From JALOLG01 sp963722415 (GTDB lineage Bacteria > Actinomycetota > Acidimicrobiia > Acidimicrobiales > Ilumatobacteraceae), in assembly GCA_963722415.1 (NCBI GenBank), contig CAVRNI010000033.1, forward strand, positions 1-64,000: a DNA stretch of 64,000 nucleotides, read 5' to 3'. A program made the position numbers and the translations under genes. A model generated the notes under the pieces. It was not told the origin of the DNA. It made no database searches and saw only the letters and a list, made by a program, of their open reading frames with translations. Below are positions 8,654-18,225 of the stretch, piece by piece. Numbering within the stretch: position 1 is the stretch's first letter; every line of letters starts with the position of its first letter.

Positions 8654-9576
8654 CGACGGCGTCGACGTCGACCGCGGTTCCTAGGCGTCGATCGACGGCT
8701 TCGTAGTCCGGCTCGAACAACGAAGGCGATCCGAATGCCGCCCGCATTGCGAGCATAGGCTTCGCTCATGAAGGTGTCGCCGGGGACATATGGGCTGTTG
8801 GGCAGGTCGGCGGTGTGGTTGTGGACCGTATGGATCCCAGCTCGACTGGGCAGATGCGTCTATTGCTGCGGTTCCGTGCGGTCCTCGTCCGACGGGCACC
8901 TCGATCCGGAGCAGAAGCGGCTTGGTCGAGCTCGCAGTTGGGCTGATGTCGAGACCGAGCCGTCCGGCGGCTGGTTGTGGAAGCGGTACACCATCATGCC
9001 CGAGGGCGAGGCGGCACTGCGGGCTGGGCCGTCGACGTCGCCGCAGGAACTCGCACTTCTGCATCGAGGGGCCCCGCGTCTGCTCTTTCGCCGACGATGG
9101 AACTATCGGCGACCTGGCTTCGTCGATGGAGGCGACGGCCACGGCAGCGCGTCCGACGTTCGAGGAGGCCTACGGGTTTCCGTCGACGAGTACCTGGCTG
9201 ATTGGTGGGGGTCCGTTGCGGACGTTCGAGCAGGGGGTTGGTGGCCCGGGGGAGCGCATCGAGTTCCTGACTGCTCGGTCCCACCGACGCTCCCTCAGCG
9301 CGCCGCGCACGTCGTCTCGGCGGCTGGTTATCGACGCCACCTCACGCCTGCTGGTGGAGGTTGAGACGTTCGCTCGACCACACGGCCGGCGAGGTGTGCG
9401 TGGCCGGCGGAGCACCGTCGACTCGAGCAACACGGCAGCGACGTGCGCTCGGCCCGGAGGCGATCAGGGAGCGCCTTCGATTTGACGACCCTGACCTCCG
9501 CTCGACCGCTCGCATTGCGAGTACCAGCATCGCTCGCAATGCGAAGACGAACCTGCCTGGGAGGTCTACGACGCAC
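8654..9576. other. About 0.9 kb without a supportable gene
   Basis: Several frames are open on both strands, but none shows a recognisable domain or a convincing ribosome site. The stretch from about 9060 to 9260 on the + strand (FADDGTIGDLASSMEATATA) has the best protein-like composition and may be a gene fragment. Three near-identical palindromes (8742-8753, 9509-9521, 9533-9544) flank or lie in this stretch. Confidence 0.4.
9509..9544. repeat. Inverted pair of CTCGCAWTGCGA palindromes
   Basis: CTCGCATTGCGAG at 9509-9521 and CTCGCAATGCGA at 9533-9544 are each nearly self-complementary and are inverted copies of each other. They lie about 65 bases before the cupin gene. A third copy (CCGCATTGCGAG) lies at 8742-8753, about 15 bases before another ATG. 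They could be operators for the AraC-family regulator downstream or remnants of an element. Confidence 0.5.
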
Positions 9577-9609
9577 GTCGCTGAAGATGAAATCCCGGTC
9601 AGGATCGAC

Positions 9610-9955
9610 GTGCCCGGCGCCGTCGCCCGTCAGTCACCGGACTTCGGAGCGGCGGACGGCACGATCGGAGCGGAGTACTTCAGCCTGGACGTGGAGACCG
9701 ACCTGGCCCCGCTGCTGGCCGGTCTCGATGGCGACATGCGCCATTCGGCGCACTGGGGCTTCGTGATCTCCGGCTATGTCACCGTCACCTACCGCGACGG
9801 AACCACCGAAGGGTGCCCGTCTGGGGACGTCTTCGATTGGCCTGCGGGACACAGCGTGCGTGTGGACCGTACCGCCGAACTGATCCTGTTCAGCCCACAA
9901 CTCGAGCACGGCGCTGTGATGGACCACATCCGCCAGAAGCTCGCCGACCATGTAG
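9610..9955 (+). CDS. Small cupin-domain protein
   Basis: Single cupin barrel of about 115-130 aa. The motif stretch HWGFVISGYVTVTYRDG and GDVFDWPAGHSVRV is characteristic, with an ELILFSPQLEHGAVMDH end region. The GTG at 9610 has AGGA upstream, but family resemblance begins slightly earlier (EIPVRIDVPGAVARQ), so the true start may be lost to an upstream indel. The stop is uncertain. The open frame runs on into the AraC gene, but a TAG at 9953-9955 in the next frame is where the family normally ends. A role as a ligand-binding partner of the downstream regulator is a guess. Confidence 0.55.
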
Positions 9956-10047
9956 GAACCCGGGAGTGCCGGCTGTTGGGCGTGGAGATGGGCCTTGATC
10001 CTGCGGCAAGTCCGGGGGGTTGCGGCGGCGGGCTCATCCTGGCCAGC

Positions 10048-10802
10048 ATGAGCGTGATGCCCGATCCGTCTGCCTACCGCGAACGCACGTCGGCCGTCGC
10101 CGGCGTCACAGTGTGGACGCGTGTCGCCGACGGCTCGTCCTCGTGGATCCTGCCCGACGGTTGCATCGATGTCCTGTGGAACGGTCGTGAGCTGACGGTT
10201 GCCGGGCCGGACACGACCGCCCATCCGCGAGCGCACCGAAGGGCACGCCGTACGCGGCCTTGCGTTTCGCTTCCGGTGTGGCACCGACCGTCCTGGGTGT
10301 CGCCGCTGATGGGCTTCGCGACCAGCGGCCGGAGCTCGCCGACGTGATCGGGGCGGACGACACCGAGCGGCTCGCCGAGTCGCTGCTCGCGACCGACGAC
10401 CCGTCGAGTGAGCTCGAGCGTTGGGCAGGGCGACGCCTTGCTCGCGCCGGCGGGCGGGATCGCACCATGTGTCACGTGGCAGCACTCATCGGCGATGGAC
10501 GAACCGTGGCGGAGGTCGCGGCGCAGGTGGGCTTCAGCGAGCGTCAGCTCAATCGTCGCTCGCTTGCCTCGTTCGGCTACGGGCCGAAGGTGCTGGCGCG
10601 CGTGCTGCGCCTTCAGCGCGCCCTGGGCTCGGCCCGCGGTGGGATGTCACTGGTTCAGGCCTCGCTCGCCGCCGGCTACGGCGACCAGGCCCACTTCGCC
10701 CACGAGGTGCGCGCCCTCACCGGGCAGTCGGCATCTCAGCTCGTCGGCAGCGCGGCGAACAGGTCGACGCCGTTGCCGTCCGGGTCGCGGAACGTCGCGT
10801 AG
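10048..10802 (+). CDS. AraC-family transcriptional regulator, one frame break
   Basis: The N-terminal ligand domain contains WILPDGCIDVLWNGRELTVA, typical of the DUF6597-type sensor domain of AraC regulators. The C-terminal DNA-binding domain has two helix-turn-helix units, GRTVAEVAAQVGFSERQLNR and SLVQASLAAGYGDQAHFAHE. The frame changes near 10235-10260. The ATG at 10048 gives about 250 aa, a normal size. The 3' end overlaps the convergent VOC gene by about 67 bp, which suggests the real stop lies slightly earlier. The preceding cupin gene may be co-transcribed. Confidence 0.65.
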
Positions 10803-11138
10803 CGCTGTCCCCAGAACGCGTCCCACGGTTCGAGGTGGCCGTCGAATCCGGCGGCGGTCATCGCCGCGTAGGTGGCGTCGACCTCGGCGGGATCAGCGCA
10901 CTCGAAGGCCAGCGCCGTGCGCGGTGAGCCGGCGGGCGCCGGGGTCCACTCCGGATCGAACGACTTGATCGTCGATTCGGGGTCGAACAGGATCCGAAAG
11001 CCACCGGTCAACGTCACCTCGACATGCGGCTCGCTGTCGGCGTCAGCGGGGATGTCGAGGCCGATGGCGCGGTAGAAGGACGAGGGTTCGGGGCAGGTCG
11101 GAAGCGACCAACCCGATGGCTGAAGGAACGACGGTCAT
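10736..11138 (-). CDS. VOC (glyoxalase/bleomycin-resistance) protein, one frame break
   Basis: About 134 aa. The first strand-helix unit starts at ATG 11138 (MTVVPSAIGLVASDLPRT) and continues in another frame as FYRAIGLDIPADADSEPHVE. The second unit ends RYATFRDPDGNGVDLFAALP, a standard VOC C terminus with the metal-binding glutamate position replaced by Asp. The shift lies near 11070-11085. AGGA sits a few bases before the start. Function is not predictable from the fold; VOC proteins of this size are often resistance or lyase enzymes. Confidence 0.65.
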
Positions 11139-11227
11139 GTCCTCACCGTACGGAGCTCGTCGCCCGACGTCTTGTCGGAATCGGACATGTGGTTTCGCAC
11201 GAGCACGAACCTTCGTCGTCCGAGCAC

Positions 11228-12064
11228 TTACCCGGAGCGCACGGCTCGCCACCTCCGGCGGCGGACCTCCTCCGTCACGCGCGGCACGATGGGCGGTGTG
11301 AGCAGGCCCAGCGCTCGACGGGTCCGCGACGGCTGTCGCCACGCCGGGTCACGCACGAACTCGACGACATCGTGCCCTCGGATCCGGCTCGTGCCGGCGA
11401 TGACCACGCCCTCGAGCGCCTGCAACTCGGCGATGAACACGTCCCGGTCGAACGCGGCCGGCGTCCAGGTTGCGTAGAGCTTGGAGCCGAGCGCGATGGG
11501 CACCATACCCTCTGCCACCGCCTCCCACACCGCCGCCTGCACGCCCGGAGCGTGCGCCGCGAACATGTCGTCGAAGATCGCGACACCGCCCCGACACAGG
11601 ACGCGCCGAGTCTGCTCGATATCGGCGCGGACGGCCTCGAAGTTGTGCGAACCGTCGACGTGCACGATCCGGCACGAGCCGTCTCGCACGCCCGGCAGCG
11701 TGTCGGCCGACGTACCGCACAGCACTACCGGTTCCCAGGCGTGGAACCGGGCGAAGTTCCGACGAAACCCGGCCAGCGTGAACGACTCGTACATCTCCAT
11801 CTCTTGTCGGTTCTCGTCCGAGTCGGCCGCGGCGCCGAACAGGTCCGCGACGATCAGGCGCTCGGGAGGCCGGGTGAGGTACCCGAGCAGGATCGCGCTC
11901 TTGGCGAGGTAGGCGCCGATCTCCAGCACGTCACCGGTCGTCTGCGCGCGCAACTGCGCGCGGTCGACCGCCACGAACGCTCGCGCATCGGTGTCGTCGA
12001 ACCAGCCCTCGACCCCGCTCATCCCGTCGTCGATGTACCCAAGCGCGGCTGCATGCAGCCCCAT
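11228..12064 (-). CDS. Class I SAM-dependent methyltransferase (Methyltransf_24 type)
   Basis: 278 aa from ATG 12064, which has GAGGAG six bases upstream; a longer open frame to 12220 lacks support. Motif I is GDVLEIGAYLAKSAILLGYL and the acidic loop after strand 2 is RLIVADLFGAAADS. The motif CRIVHVDGSHNFEAVRADIE is characteristic of this family, as is GGVAIFDDMF. Members methylate sugars or small metabolites or act in surface polysaccharide pathways. The neighbours give no clue to the substrate. The frame is intact, unlike its neighbours. Confidence 0.8.
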   Translation of the reverse strand: MGLHAAALGYIDDGMSGVEGWFDDTDARAFVAVDRAQLRAQTTGDVLEIGAYLAKSAILLGYLTRPPERLIVADLFGAAADSDENRQEMEMYESFTLAGFRRNFARFHAWEPVVLCGTSADTLPGVRDGSCRIVHVDGSHNFEAVRADIEQTRRVLCRGGVAIFDDMFAAHAPGVQAAVWEAVAEGMVPIALGSKLYATWTPAAFDRDVFIAELQALEGVVIAGTSRIRGHDVVEFVRDPAWRQPSRTRRALGLLTPPIVPRVTEEVRRRRWRAVRSG

Positions 12065-12347
12065 CAGCGTCTCCTCTGTTGGTCCCGCTCCACCGGCCGC
12101 ACCGACGCAACCGAGCGGGACTACTCGTACGACGCCCACTCGCGTTGACCGCCAGTTGCCCGCCGGTGCGACAAGCCGGGCGACCTCGACAGAATCATAC
12201 CCAACACTGACGAAGGACAAGAGACGAGCCCGCGCTCATCCGATGATCCGATGCAATGATCCGATGGCGCTGAGACCTTCATCTCGCAACGACAACCACG
12301 TCGCGCGGCTGCGATGATCGGCTCGAATGAGGAGACCGGAGGGATAG

Positions 12348-13402
12348 ATGAGCAACGTCGAGGTACACGGCAGACGGACCTGACGGCGCCACAGCTCTTC
12401 GTGCTCTACACGGGCGGCACGATCGGGATGGGTCCCGGACCGGATGGTGCTTTGGTACCGCTCGATTTACGAGAACTCGGTGCCCATCTGCCGTTCATCC
12501 ATCGACTGCCGATCGCACTCACCGTCGCCACGCTCACCGAACCACTCGACTCGGCTGCGATCGGCACGTCCGACTGGCTGCGCATCGCCGATGCGATCGT
12601 CGATCATGCTCCGGGTCACGCAGGTGTGGTCGTGCTCCATGGAACCGACACGATGGCCTACACGGCATCGGCATTGAGCTTTCTATTGGAGGGCATCGAG
12701 ATCCCGATCGTGTTGACCGGCGCGCAGCGTCCGGTCACCGAGCTGCGCTCCGACGGACGCGAGAACCTGGTGACGGCGCCTGCGATGGCCGCCGGCCACC
12801 GTGTGGGCGCTCACCTCGTACCGGAGGTCACGATCTGCTTCGACAACGTGCTGCTCCGCGGCAACCGGAGCGTGAAGGTCGGCGCGCGGACAGCTACCAA
12901 GGTTTCGCGTCGCCGAATCACCCGCCGCTGGCGACCGCCGGCGTCACGATCGACTACGCACACACGCTGACACGGCCCGCAGGCACCGGGCCGATCCGGC
13001 GCCGTGGCGGGATCTGCCGTGAGGTGAACGGACTGCGACTCCATTCCGGCATCGACGCACACGTCAAGTCGCGCAGTCCTCGACAGGGCCAGCCTGCACG
13101 GTATCATCATCGAGGCATACGGAGCGGGGAACGGACCTACCGACCCCTGGTTCGTCGAGCCGTTACGCGCAGCCGTCGAGGCGGGTGTCACCGTCGTCGT
13201 GACCACGCAGTGCCGGGCCGGCAGCGCCAGCGGTGGCCCCTACGCCACCGGATCCGCTCTCCTGGCAACCGGAGCGATCCCCGGGGGCGACGTGACCTTC
13301 GAGGCTGCGCTCACCAAGCTGATGGTCCTCGCCGACCGTCACCAACCCGACGACGTCCGCCGGCTCATGCAACAAGACCTGGCCGGCGAGCTCACCGTGT
13401 GA
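12348..13402 (+). CDS. L-asparaginase (type I/II family), several frame breaks
   Basis: Asparagine amidohydrolase of about 350 aa. The first catalytic threonine lies in VLYTGGTIGMGPGPDG. The second active-site motif is VVVLHGTDTMAYTASALSF, and LTGAQRPVTELRSDGREN follows in the same frame. C-terminal parts appear in other frames (EAYGAGNGPTD region; CRAGSASGGPYATGSALLA; GDVTFEAALTKLMVLA). Shifts lie near 12360, 12890, 13010-13060 and 13190. The best start is ATG 12348 behind GGAGGG, which needs one shift; an ATG at 12314 is in the main frame but has no ribosome site. The protein most resembles the cytoplasmic AnsA group because no signal peptide is seen. Confidence 0.7.
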
Positions 13403-13428
13403 GGCGGTGCACTCGCGCCGACAAAGCC

Positions 13429-13460
13429 TTGACTCTCAAGTCCACCTGAAGGTTTACGCT
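13429..13460 (+). promoter_or_regulatory. MerR-type promoter with long spacer and dyad, leaderless start
   Basis: TTGACT at 13429-13434 and TACGCT at 13455-13460 are separated by 20 bp, the over-long spacing typical of MerR-controlled promoters. The spacer and its flanks form an imperfect dyad (ACTCTCAAGT against ACCTGAAGGT, 8 of 10 positions). The GTG start of merR at 13467 is seven bases after the -10 box, so the transcript should begin at or next to the start codon. Confidence 0.65.
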
Positions 13461-13466
13461 TCGGTG

Positions 13467-14244
13467 GTGAAGTCGGACTACAAGATCAGAGACGTCGTTG
13501 CGCGCAGCGGCTTCAGCGCCGCGACGCTGCGCTACTACGAAGAGATCGGACTGCTCCCCGAGTCGGCCCGCACGCAGGCCGGCTACCGCCTCTACGACGA
13601 CCACACCCTGGATCGCTTGGCGTTCATCACCGCGTGCCAAGCAACTCGGCTGCAGCCTCGACGAGATCGCCGACCTGACCACCGCGTGGGAGGGCGGTCG
13701 GTGCGGGCCTGTGCAGGATCGGCTCCGGATGCTGGTTGCGGACAAGCTCGCCGCGGCCCAAGTCCAGATCGTCGAGTTGATGACGCTCACCGCTGAACTC
13801 AGTCGGGCCGCCGCGGCGCTCGAACAGCATCGTCCCGAGGGGGCGTGCGACGACTCGTGCGGATGCGTGAGCGACACAGCTGTCGGCGGACCGCCCGATT
13901 CGACTCACGCAGTGCCGCTGATCGCCAAACCGACTGCTGTCGACGGTTCAAAGTCCGATCGCCTGCACGCTGGCTTCGGAATCCATGCCCGGCCGCGTCG
14001 AAGACTGGCGCGTGGTCCTGGACCATGTCGAACGACGCGAGTCGATCGACGGTGGCGTACGGGCATCGTTCGACCGGTCGACTCCGCTCGAAGAATTGAT
14101 CCGCCTCACGGCTGCCGAACAGGACTGCTGCCGGTTCTTCGACTTCGTGATCACGGTCGATCGCCGCGGCACTGCCGGCTCCAGGTCCGCGCCCCTGACG
14201 ACGCCCTGCCAATCGTTCACTCCCTGTTCGGAGTCGCGGGATGA
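13467..14244 (+). CDS. MerR-family metal regulator with extra C-terminal CC domain, several frame breaks
   Basis: The N-terminal winged helix is clear (YKIRDVVARSGFSAATLRYY and EEIGLLPESARTQAGYRLYD). A dimerisation helix follows (QDRLRMLVADKLAAAQVQIV), then a cysteine cluster (ACDDSCGCVS). A second, C-terminal part begins PIACTLASESMPGRVEDWR and contains AAEQDCCRFFDFVITVD, ending RAPDDALPIVHSLFGVAG. Frame shifts lie near 13640, 13930-13960 and 14170. I recall this two-part layout from actinobacterial mercury-type regulators. It overlaps the next gene by ATGA. A role in mercury or another soft-metal response is inferred from the promoter, cysteines and MerT-like neighbour. Confidence 0.7.
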
Positions 14245-14514
14245 ACACCAGGCCGAGGCGCTGATGGTGTCGCCGTGGTTGGCGTCGGGGTTGCGGCGTG
14301 CGCTGCCTGCTGTGCCGGGCCGATCATCGGGGTTCTGGGTGCGATCGGGTTCGGAACTGTCGTCGGCGTCCTCCTGTTCGGTGTTGTCGGTCTCGCCATC
14401 GCCGCGATCGGACTGGCAGTCCTCGTGCACCGCCGCCGTGCGATGTCGATGGCGCGCGTTCGGACCGATGCTCCGGTCCGAGTCGAGATGCCCACCGTCC
14501 GGGCGTCGCGGTGA
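14241..14514 (+). CDS. MerT-like small metal-transport membrane protein, one frame break
   Basis: About 90 aa with two membrane helices. The first carries VAACAACCAGPIIGVLGAIG, a vicinal cysteine pair in a helix as in mercuric-ion transporters. The second is VVGVLLFGVVGLAIAAIGLA and ends in a short RHRR-type basic stretch. The ATG at 14241 overlaps the MerR stop, which implies coupling; it joins the helical frame if one base is corrected near 14262-14275. A GTG at 14275 also opens the helical frame. No MerA reductase follows in the window. Confidence 0.6.
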
Positions 14515-14659
14515 ACGTTGAATAACTCCTCCGCATTGCCGCTGGGTCCGTTCTTAGACCCTGGTGGTGTCAACGCAGTCGACGCGATTCGGGAGACTGC
14601 CGCGTCGAACACAACATGGCACCAGCCGGAAACGCAAGATATCCACGACGGAACCGGTG

Positions 14660-15682
14660 ATGCGCGCGTTCGTTGTTTCGGGTCCGGGTCGTTGTTCGGT
14701 CGATGAGGTCGAACCGCCCCGTGTGGATCGTGGGCAGGTGGTCGTCGACGTCGAACGGGCGGGGGTGTGCGGCACGGACGTCGAGTTCTTCACCGGTGAG
14801 ATGGCGTACCTGCACCAGGGTCATGCGAGCTATCCGATGCGTCTCGGGCACGAGTGGTGCGGACGTGTGGCGTCGGTCGGGCTGGATGTCGACGTCGACG
14901 TGGATCGGTGTTCGCTTTACGGGAGACACCATGCTCGGGTGTGGACATTGTCAGCGGTGCCGGAGTGGGCGGCACCACTCGTGTGGGCCCATCGGTTCGA
15001 ACTGGGGATCCGGGGCGGTTGGCCTGGCGCGCTTGCCGAACAGATGGCCGTGCCGGTAATCGGCGTTGCACGAACTCCCGGCGGCCGTCGATGCCACCGG
15101 GGGAGCCATGGTCGAACCCGGCGGGGAGCGCCGATCCCGCGCCGTCGACGGTTGCGGTCTGGCAAACCGGTGAGCGCCTGCCCATTGTCGGTCCCGGAAC
15201 GATCGGTCTGCTCGCCTCGTTGTTCGCTCAGCGGGGTGGCTCGAGGTGCACGTGCTCGGCGCCGACGCCGAAACGCTCGAGTTCGCTCGCACGCTCGGCG
15301 TGGACGGAGCGTGGACGGCATCGGGATCTTCCCGACTCTCCGTTCGATGCGATCATCGACGCCACCAACGCGGCGTCGATCCCGGCCCGCGTGTTCGATC
15401 TGGTCGAACCCGCTCGCCGTCAGGTCACGTCGGGCTGGCCGGGACGCCGAGCAACATCGACACGTGGACGCTTGCTCTCAAAGACGTGACCGCGGTCGGC
15501 ATCCTGGGCGGCTCCGCCGGCCTGGTCGGCGTCATTGCCGAGTACGTGTCGGGGGACGTGTCGATCCACGGCCATTGGTGGCTGCCACCGTGTCGCTCGA
15601 CGAGATCGGTGGGGTACTCGCCGGAACGTCGCCACCACGTGCGGGTCACGGCCCGAAGATTCACGTCGACCCTCGCCTGTAG
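14660..15682 (+). pseudogene. Zinc-dependent alcohol dehydrogenase-like protein, many frame breaks
   Basis: A medium-chain dehydrogenase of about 340 aa is recognisable across frames. Zinc-site segments are ERAGVCGTDVEFFTGEMAYL and YPMRLGHEWCGRVASVG, with the structural zinc loop GCGHCQRCRSGRHHSC in another frame. The NAD-binding motif is PIVGPGTIGLLASLFAQRGG, and the end is VSLDEIGGVLAG and KIHVDPRL. At least six shifts are needed (about 14920, 15060, 15170, 15240, 15330, 15430 and 15590). Order and spacing are perfect, so indels in the sequence are more likely than true decay. Substrate unknown. Confidence 0.65.
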
Positions 15683-15780
15683 CACAGTGATGTCACCGGG
15701 GTCCGCGCCATTCGGCCCTCGGCGCAACCCGCTCACACCGCAAGGTCAGATCTTCCGGCCCAGAGCATCCAAATCCGGGT

Positions 15781-17434
15781 TCAGACCGATCGCAGCAATC
15801 GGTGGATCCAGGTGTCGACGGTGCGGGCGAGCTCGGGCAGGGGGTCATCCCGTTGCCGAGCACGGTGTTGTGGAAGCCACGGACCGAGAAGCGGCTGCCG
15901 AGGCGCGAATTGGCGTGGTCGCGGAGCCGGTCGATCTCGAGTCGACCGATCATGTAACTCGTCGCTTGACCGGGTGTCGCGATGTAGCGGTCGATCTCGG
16001 CCGCGGCGTTGCGATGCTCCTGAGCCGTGTGGTTCACGAAGAAGTCGATGGCCGCGTCGCGGGTCCAGCCGAGAGCGTGCAGGCCGGTGTCGACGACCAA
16101 GCGAGCGGCGCGGAGCGAGTCGAGAGTGACCATCCCGAGGCGTTGGAGGGGGAGCTGTACAGCGCCATCTCGTCGGCGAGTCGTTCGGCATACAGGCCCC
16201 ATCCCTCGCCGTAGCTGGCGACCTCGAGCTCGCCGAGGATCGGGTGCAGGTCGAGCTCCTGGGCCAGCGCCAACTGCAGATGGTGGCCAGGCACCGCCTC
16301 GTGGAACGTCGTGGCCTCGAGTTGACAGCGCGACCACAGCGTGGGGTCGGCGGTGTTGTAGAAGAAGCTTCCGGGTCGCGCCCCGTCGGGTGAGGGCCCG
16401 GTGTAGAACGCCATCGGACCTGCCTCGACCGCGATCGCCGTACAGCCTGCCCGCGGCATCTTGGCGAACCACCGTGGTGCTTCGGCCTCGGCGCGGGCGA
16501 GCGCCGCCACGGCGTCGGCGACGATCTCGTCAGCGGTCGCGTACCGCAGCGACGCGTCCGTTCGGAGCCGGGCGCGGATCTGTTCCGGATCGTCGAGCCC
16601 GACGGTGGTCGGGCCGAGCACGCGATATTCGTCATCCAGGAGGTCGAGCTGCCGCAGGCCGATCTCGTGCACGGCGTCAGGCGTGAGCTCGGTCGACGTC
16701 GCGGCCCGCAACAGCTCCTGGTACGCGTCGAGGCCGCCAGGACTGTGGCAGATCCCTGCCATGTCATCGGTGCGCGCCGCCGGCAGCACCTCGTCGCGGA
16801 GCGCGGCGAGCACCCGGGCGATCGCCGGCCGCACTGCATCACGGATCGCGTCGATGACGTCGGCCCGCCACGCAGCAGCCTCCCTCGACGGAGACGCCTC
16901 GCTCGGTGGGGACTCGGACGCCAACGGGATCATCCTCGAGGGCGGTTTCTGGATGCGCGTCGAAGGCGGCGGCAGCCCGGGTAACCCCCTCTCGGTAGAC
17001 GACCCGACCTGCTACGACTCCATCGCGGAAACACCACAATCCAGCCGTCGACGAAGGTCGGGAACGATCGCAGCTTGGCGACGTATCCGTCACCGTGGGC
17101 AGCGGGTGGTGAACGCGTAGCCGGGCACGAGCACCGCGAGGAACGTGGCCAGATTGACCGGTGCCGCGACCAGCGCCAGGTCTCGCTCGAACGGGAGTAC
17201 CGCACCGGTCGAGCGAGCGCTGAACGACAGCGCTGCCAGCATGGTGCGTTTCCGATCGCTCATTTCGGTCCCCGACAGGTCGTCGGCCCGACCGACGAAT
17301 CGATCGAGCCGAAGACGGCGCTCCTCCACCCCCTCGGGACTCAGATCCTCCCAGTGCTCGATCTGATCGACATCACCCCAATCGATGTTCCAGAGGTGCG
17401 CGGTCCCACGGTAGTACTCCCAGTACTCATCCAC
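15781..17434 (-). CDS. DUF885-family metallopeptidase-like protein, several frame breaks
   Basis: About 550 aa, the normal family length, reading from 17434. The N-terminal part (YWEYYRGTAHLWNIDWGDVD) is in one frame, the central part from 16933 in another, and the C terminus in two more. The zinc-binding HExxH-like segment is TTFHEAVPGHHLQLALAQEL, followed by YGEGWGLYAERLADEMALY. The C-terminal segment includes GQATSYMIGRLEIDRLRDHA and closes with LARTVDTWIHRLLRSV. DUF885 proteins are predicted cytoplasmic or secreted peptidases; no signal peptide is seen here. Breaks lie near 17110, 17010, 16940, 16130 and 15830. Confidence 0.7.
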
Positions 17435-17529
17435 AGGCGCGCGACGACGTCAGACAGGACAGCGACGCTAACGCCCGGCGCCCCCCCGGCTGGTCCGTGC
17501 AACGCCCCGACCGCCGCAGCGGTTGGGGC

Positions 17530-18102
17530 TCAGGATGGTGATCCGGCCGCCGTGGCGTCGGGGACCTCGATCAGGCGTCCGGTCTTGACGTCGTAGATGT
17601 AGCCGTAGATCGGGATGCGGTCGGGACGAGCGGGTGGGCGCGGATGCGGGCCACGTCGTCGACGACGCTCTGCGCGGTCGTCGATCGTGAGCCAGTCGAT
17701 GTAACTCGCCTCGCTCGAGCCCGGCCGGTGCCGACGTCGGTGAAGCCGTCGGCGCCGAGGGCCGCGGTCTCGAGGCTCTGGCCGAGCAGACCGCGCATGA
17801 CCTCGTCGGTGAAGAACTCCATGCCGCAGTCGGTGTGGTGGATCACGAACCACTCGCGAGTGCCGAGCAGCTTGTAGGAGATCACGAGCGAGCGGATCGC
17901 GTCGTCGCTCGCGCGTCCGCCGGCGTTGCGGATCACGTGCGCGTCGCCCTCGCTCAGACCGGCGTACTTGGCCGGGTCGAGGCGGGCGTCCATGCACGTG
18001 AGGATCGCGAAGCCGCGCGCGGGCGGCAGCGCGAGTCGCCTTCGCGCCGAACGACGACGCGTAGTCGGCGTTGGCGGACAGAACTTCGTCGAGGATGCCC
18101 AT
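17530..18102 (-). CDS. Beta-class carbonic anhydrase, frame breaks at both ends of the core
   Basis: Zinc enzyme interconverting CO2 and bicarbonate, about 190 aa. The core reads cleanly (MDARLDPAKYAGLSEGDAHV, VIRNAGGRASDDAIRSLVIS, FVIHHTDCGMEFFTDEVM). The cysteine of the CxDxR motif, His and Cys of HHTDCG give the zinc ligands. The C terminus returns to the first frame (IPIYGYIYDVKTGRLIEV). The start is ATG 18102 (MGILDEVLSANADYASSFGA) after AGAGGGG. Breaks lie near 18000, 17720 and 17620. It resembles the mycobacterial Rv1284-type enzyme. Intergenic DNA on both sides is short and unremarkable. Confidence 0.8.
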   Translation of the reverse strand: MGILDEVLSANADYASSFGAKATRAAARARLRDPHVHGRPPRPGQVRRSERGRRARDPQRRRTRERRRDPLARDLLQAARHSRVVRDPPHRLRHGVLHRRGHARSARPEPRDRGPRRRRLHRRRHRPGSSEASYIDWLTIDDRAERRRRRGPHPRPPARPDRIPIYGYIYDVKTGRLIEVPDATAAGSPS

Positions 18103-18225
18103 CACTCTCAACCCCTCTTGTTGCGATTCCCGATTAACCCAGTCATGTTTATCGGAATTCGCTTGCGGGCACAAGGGCGCTGCGGGCGCCGAATTCGCCG
18201 TGACCGTCGTGTCGTCACGCCTGAG

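Noticed and set aside
8790..9485. A 231-aa + strand gene
   Set aside because: No ribosome site and no family; composition is protein-like only for about 65 residues. Left as unresolved DNA.
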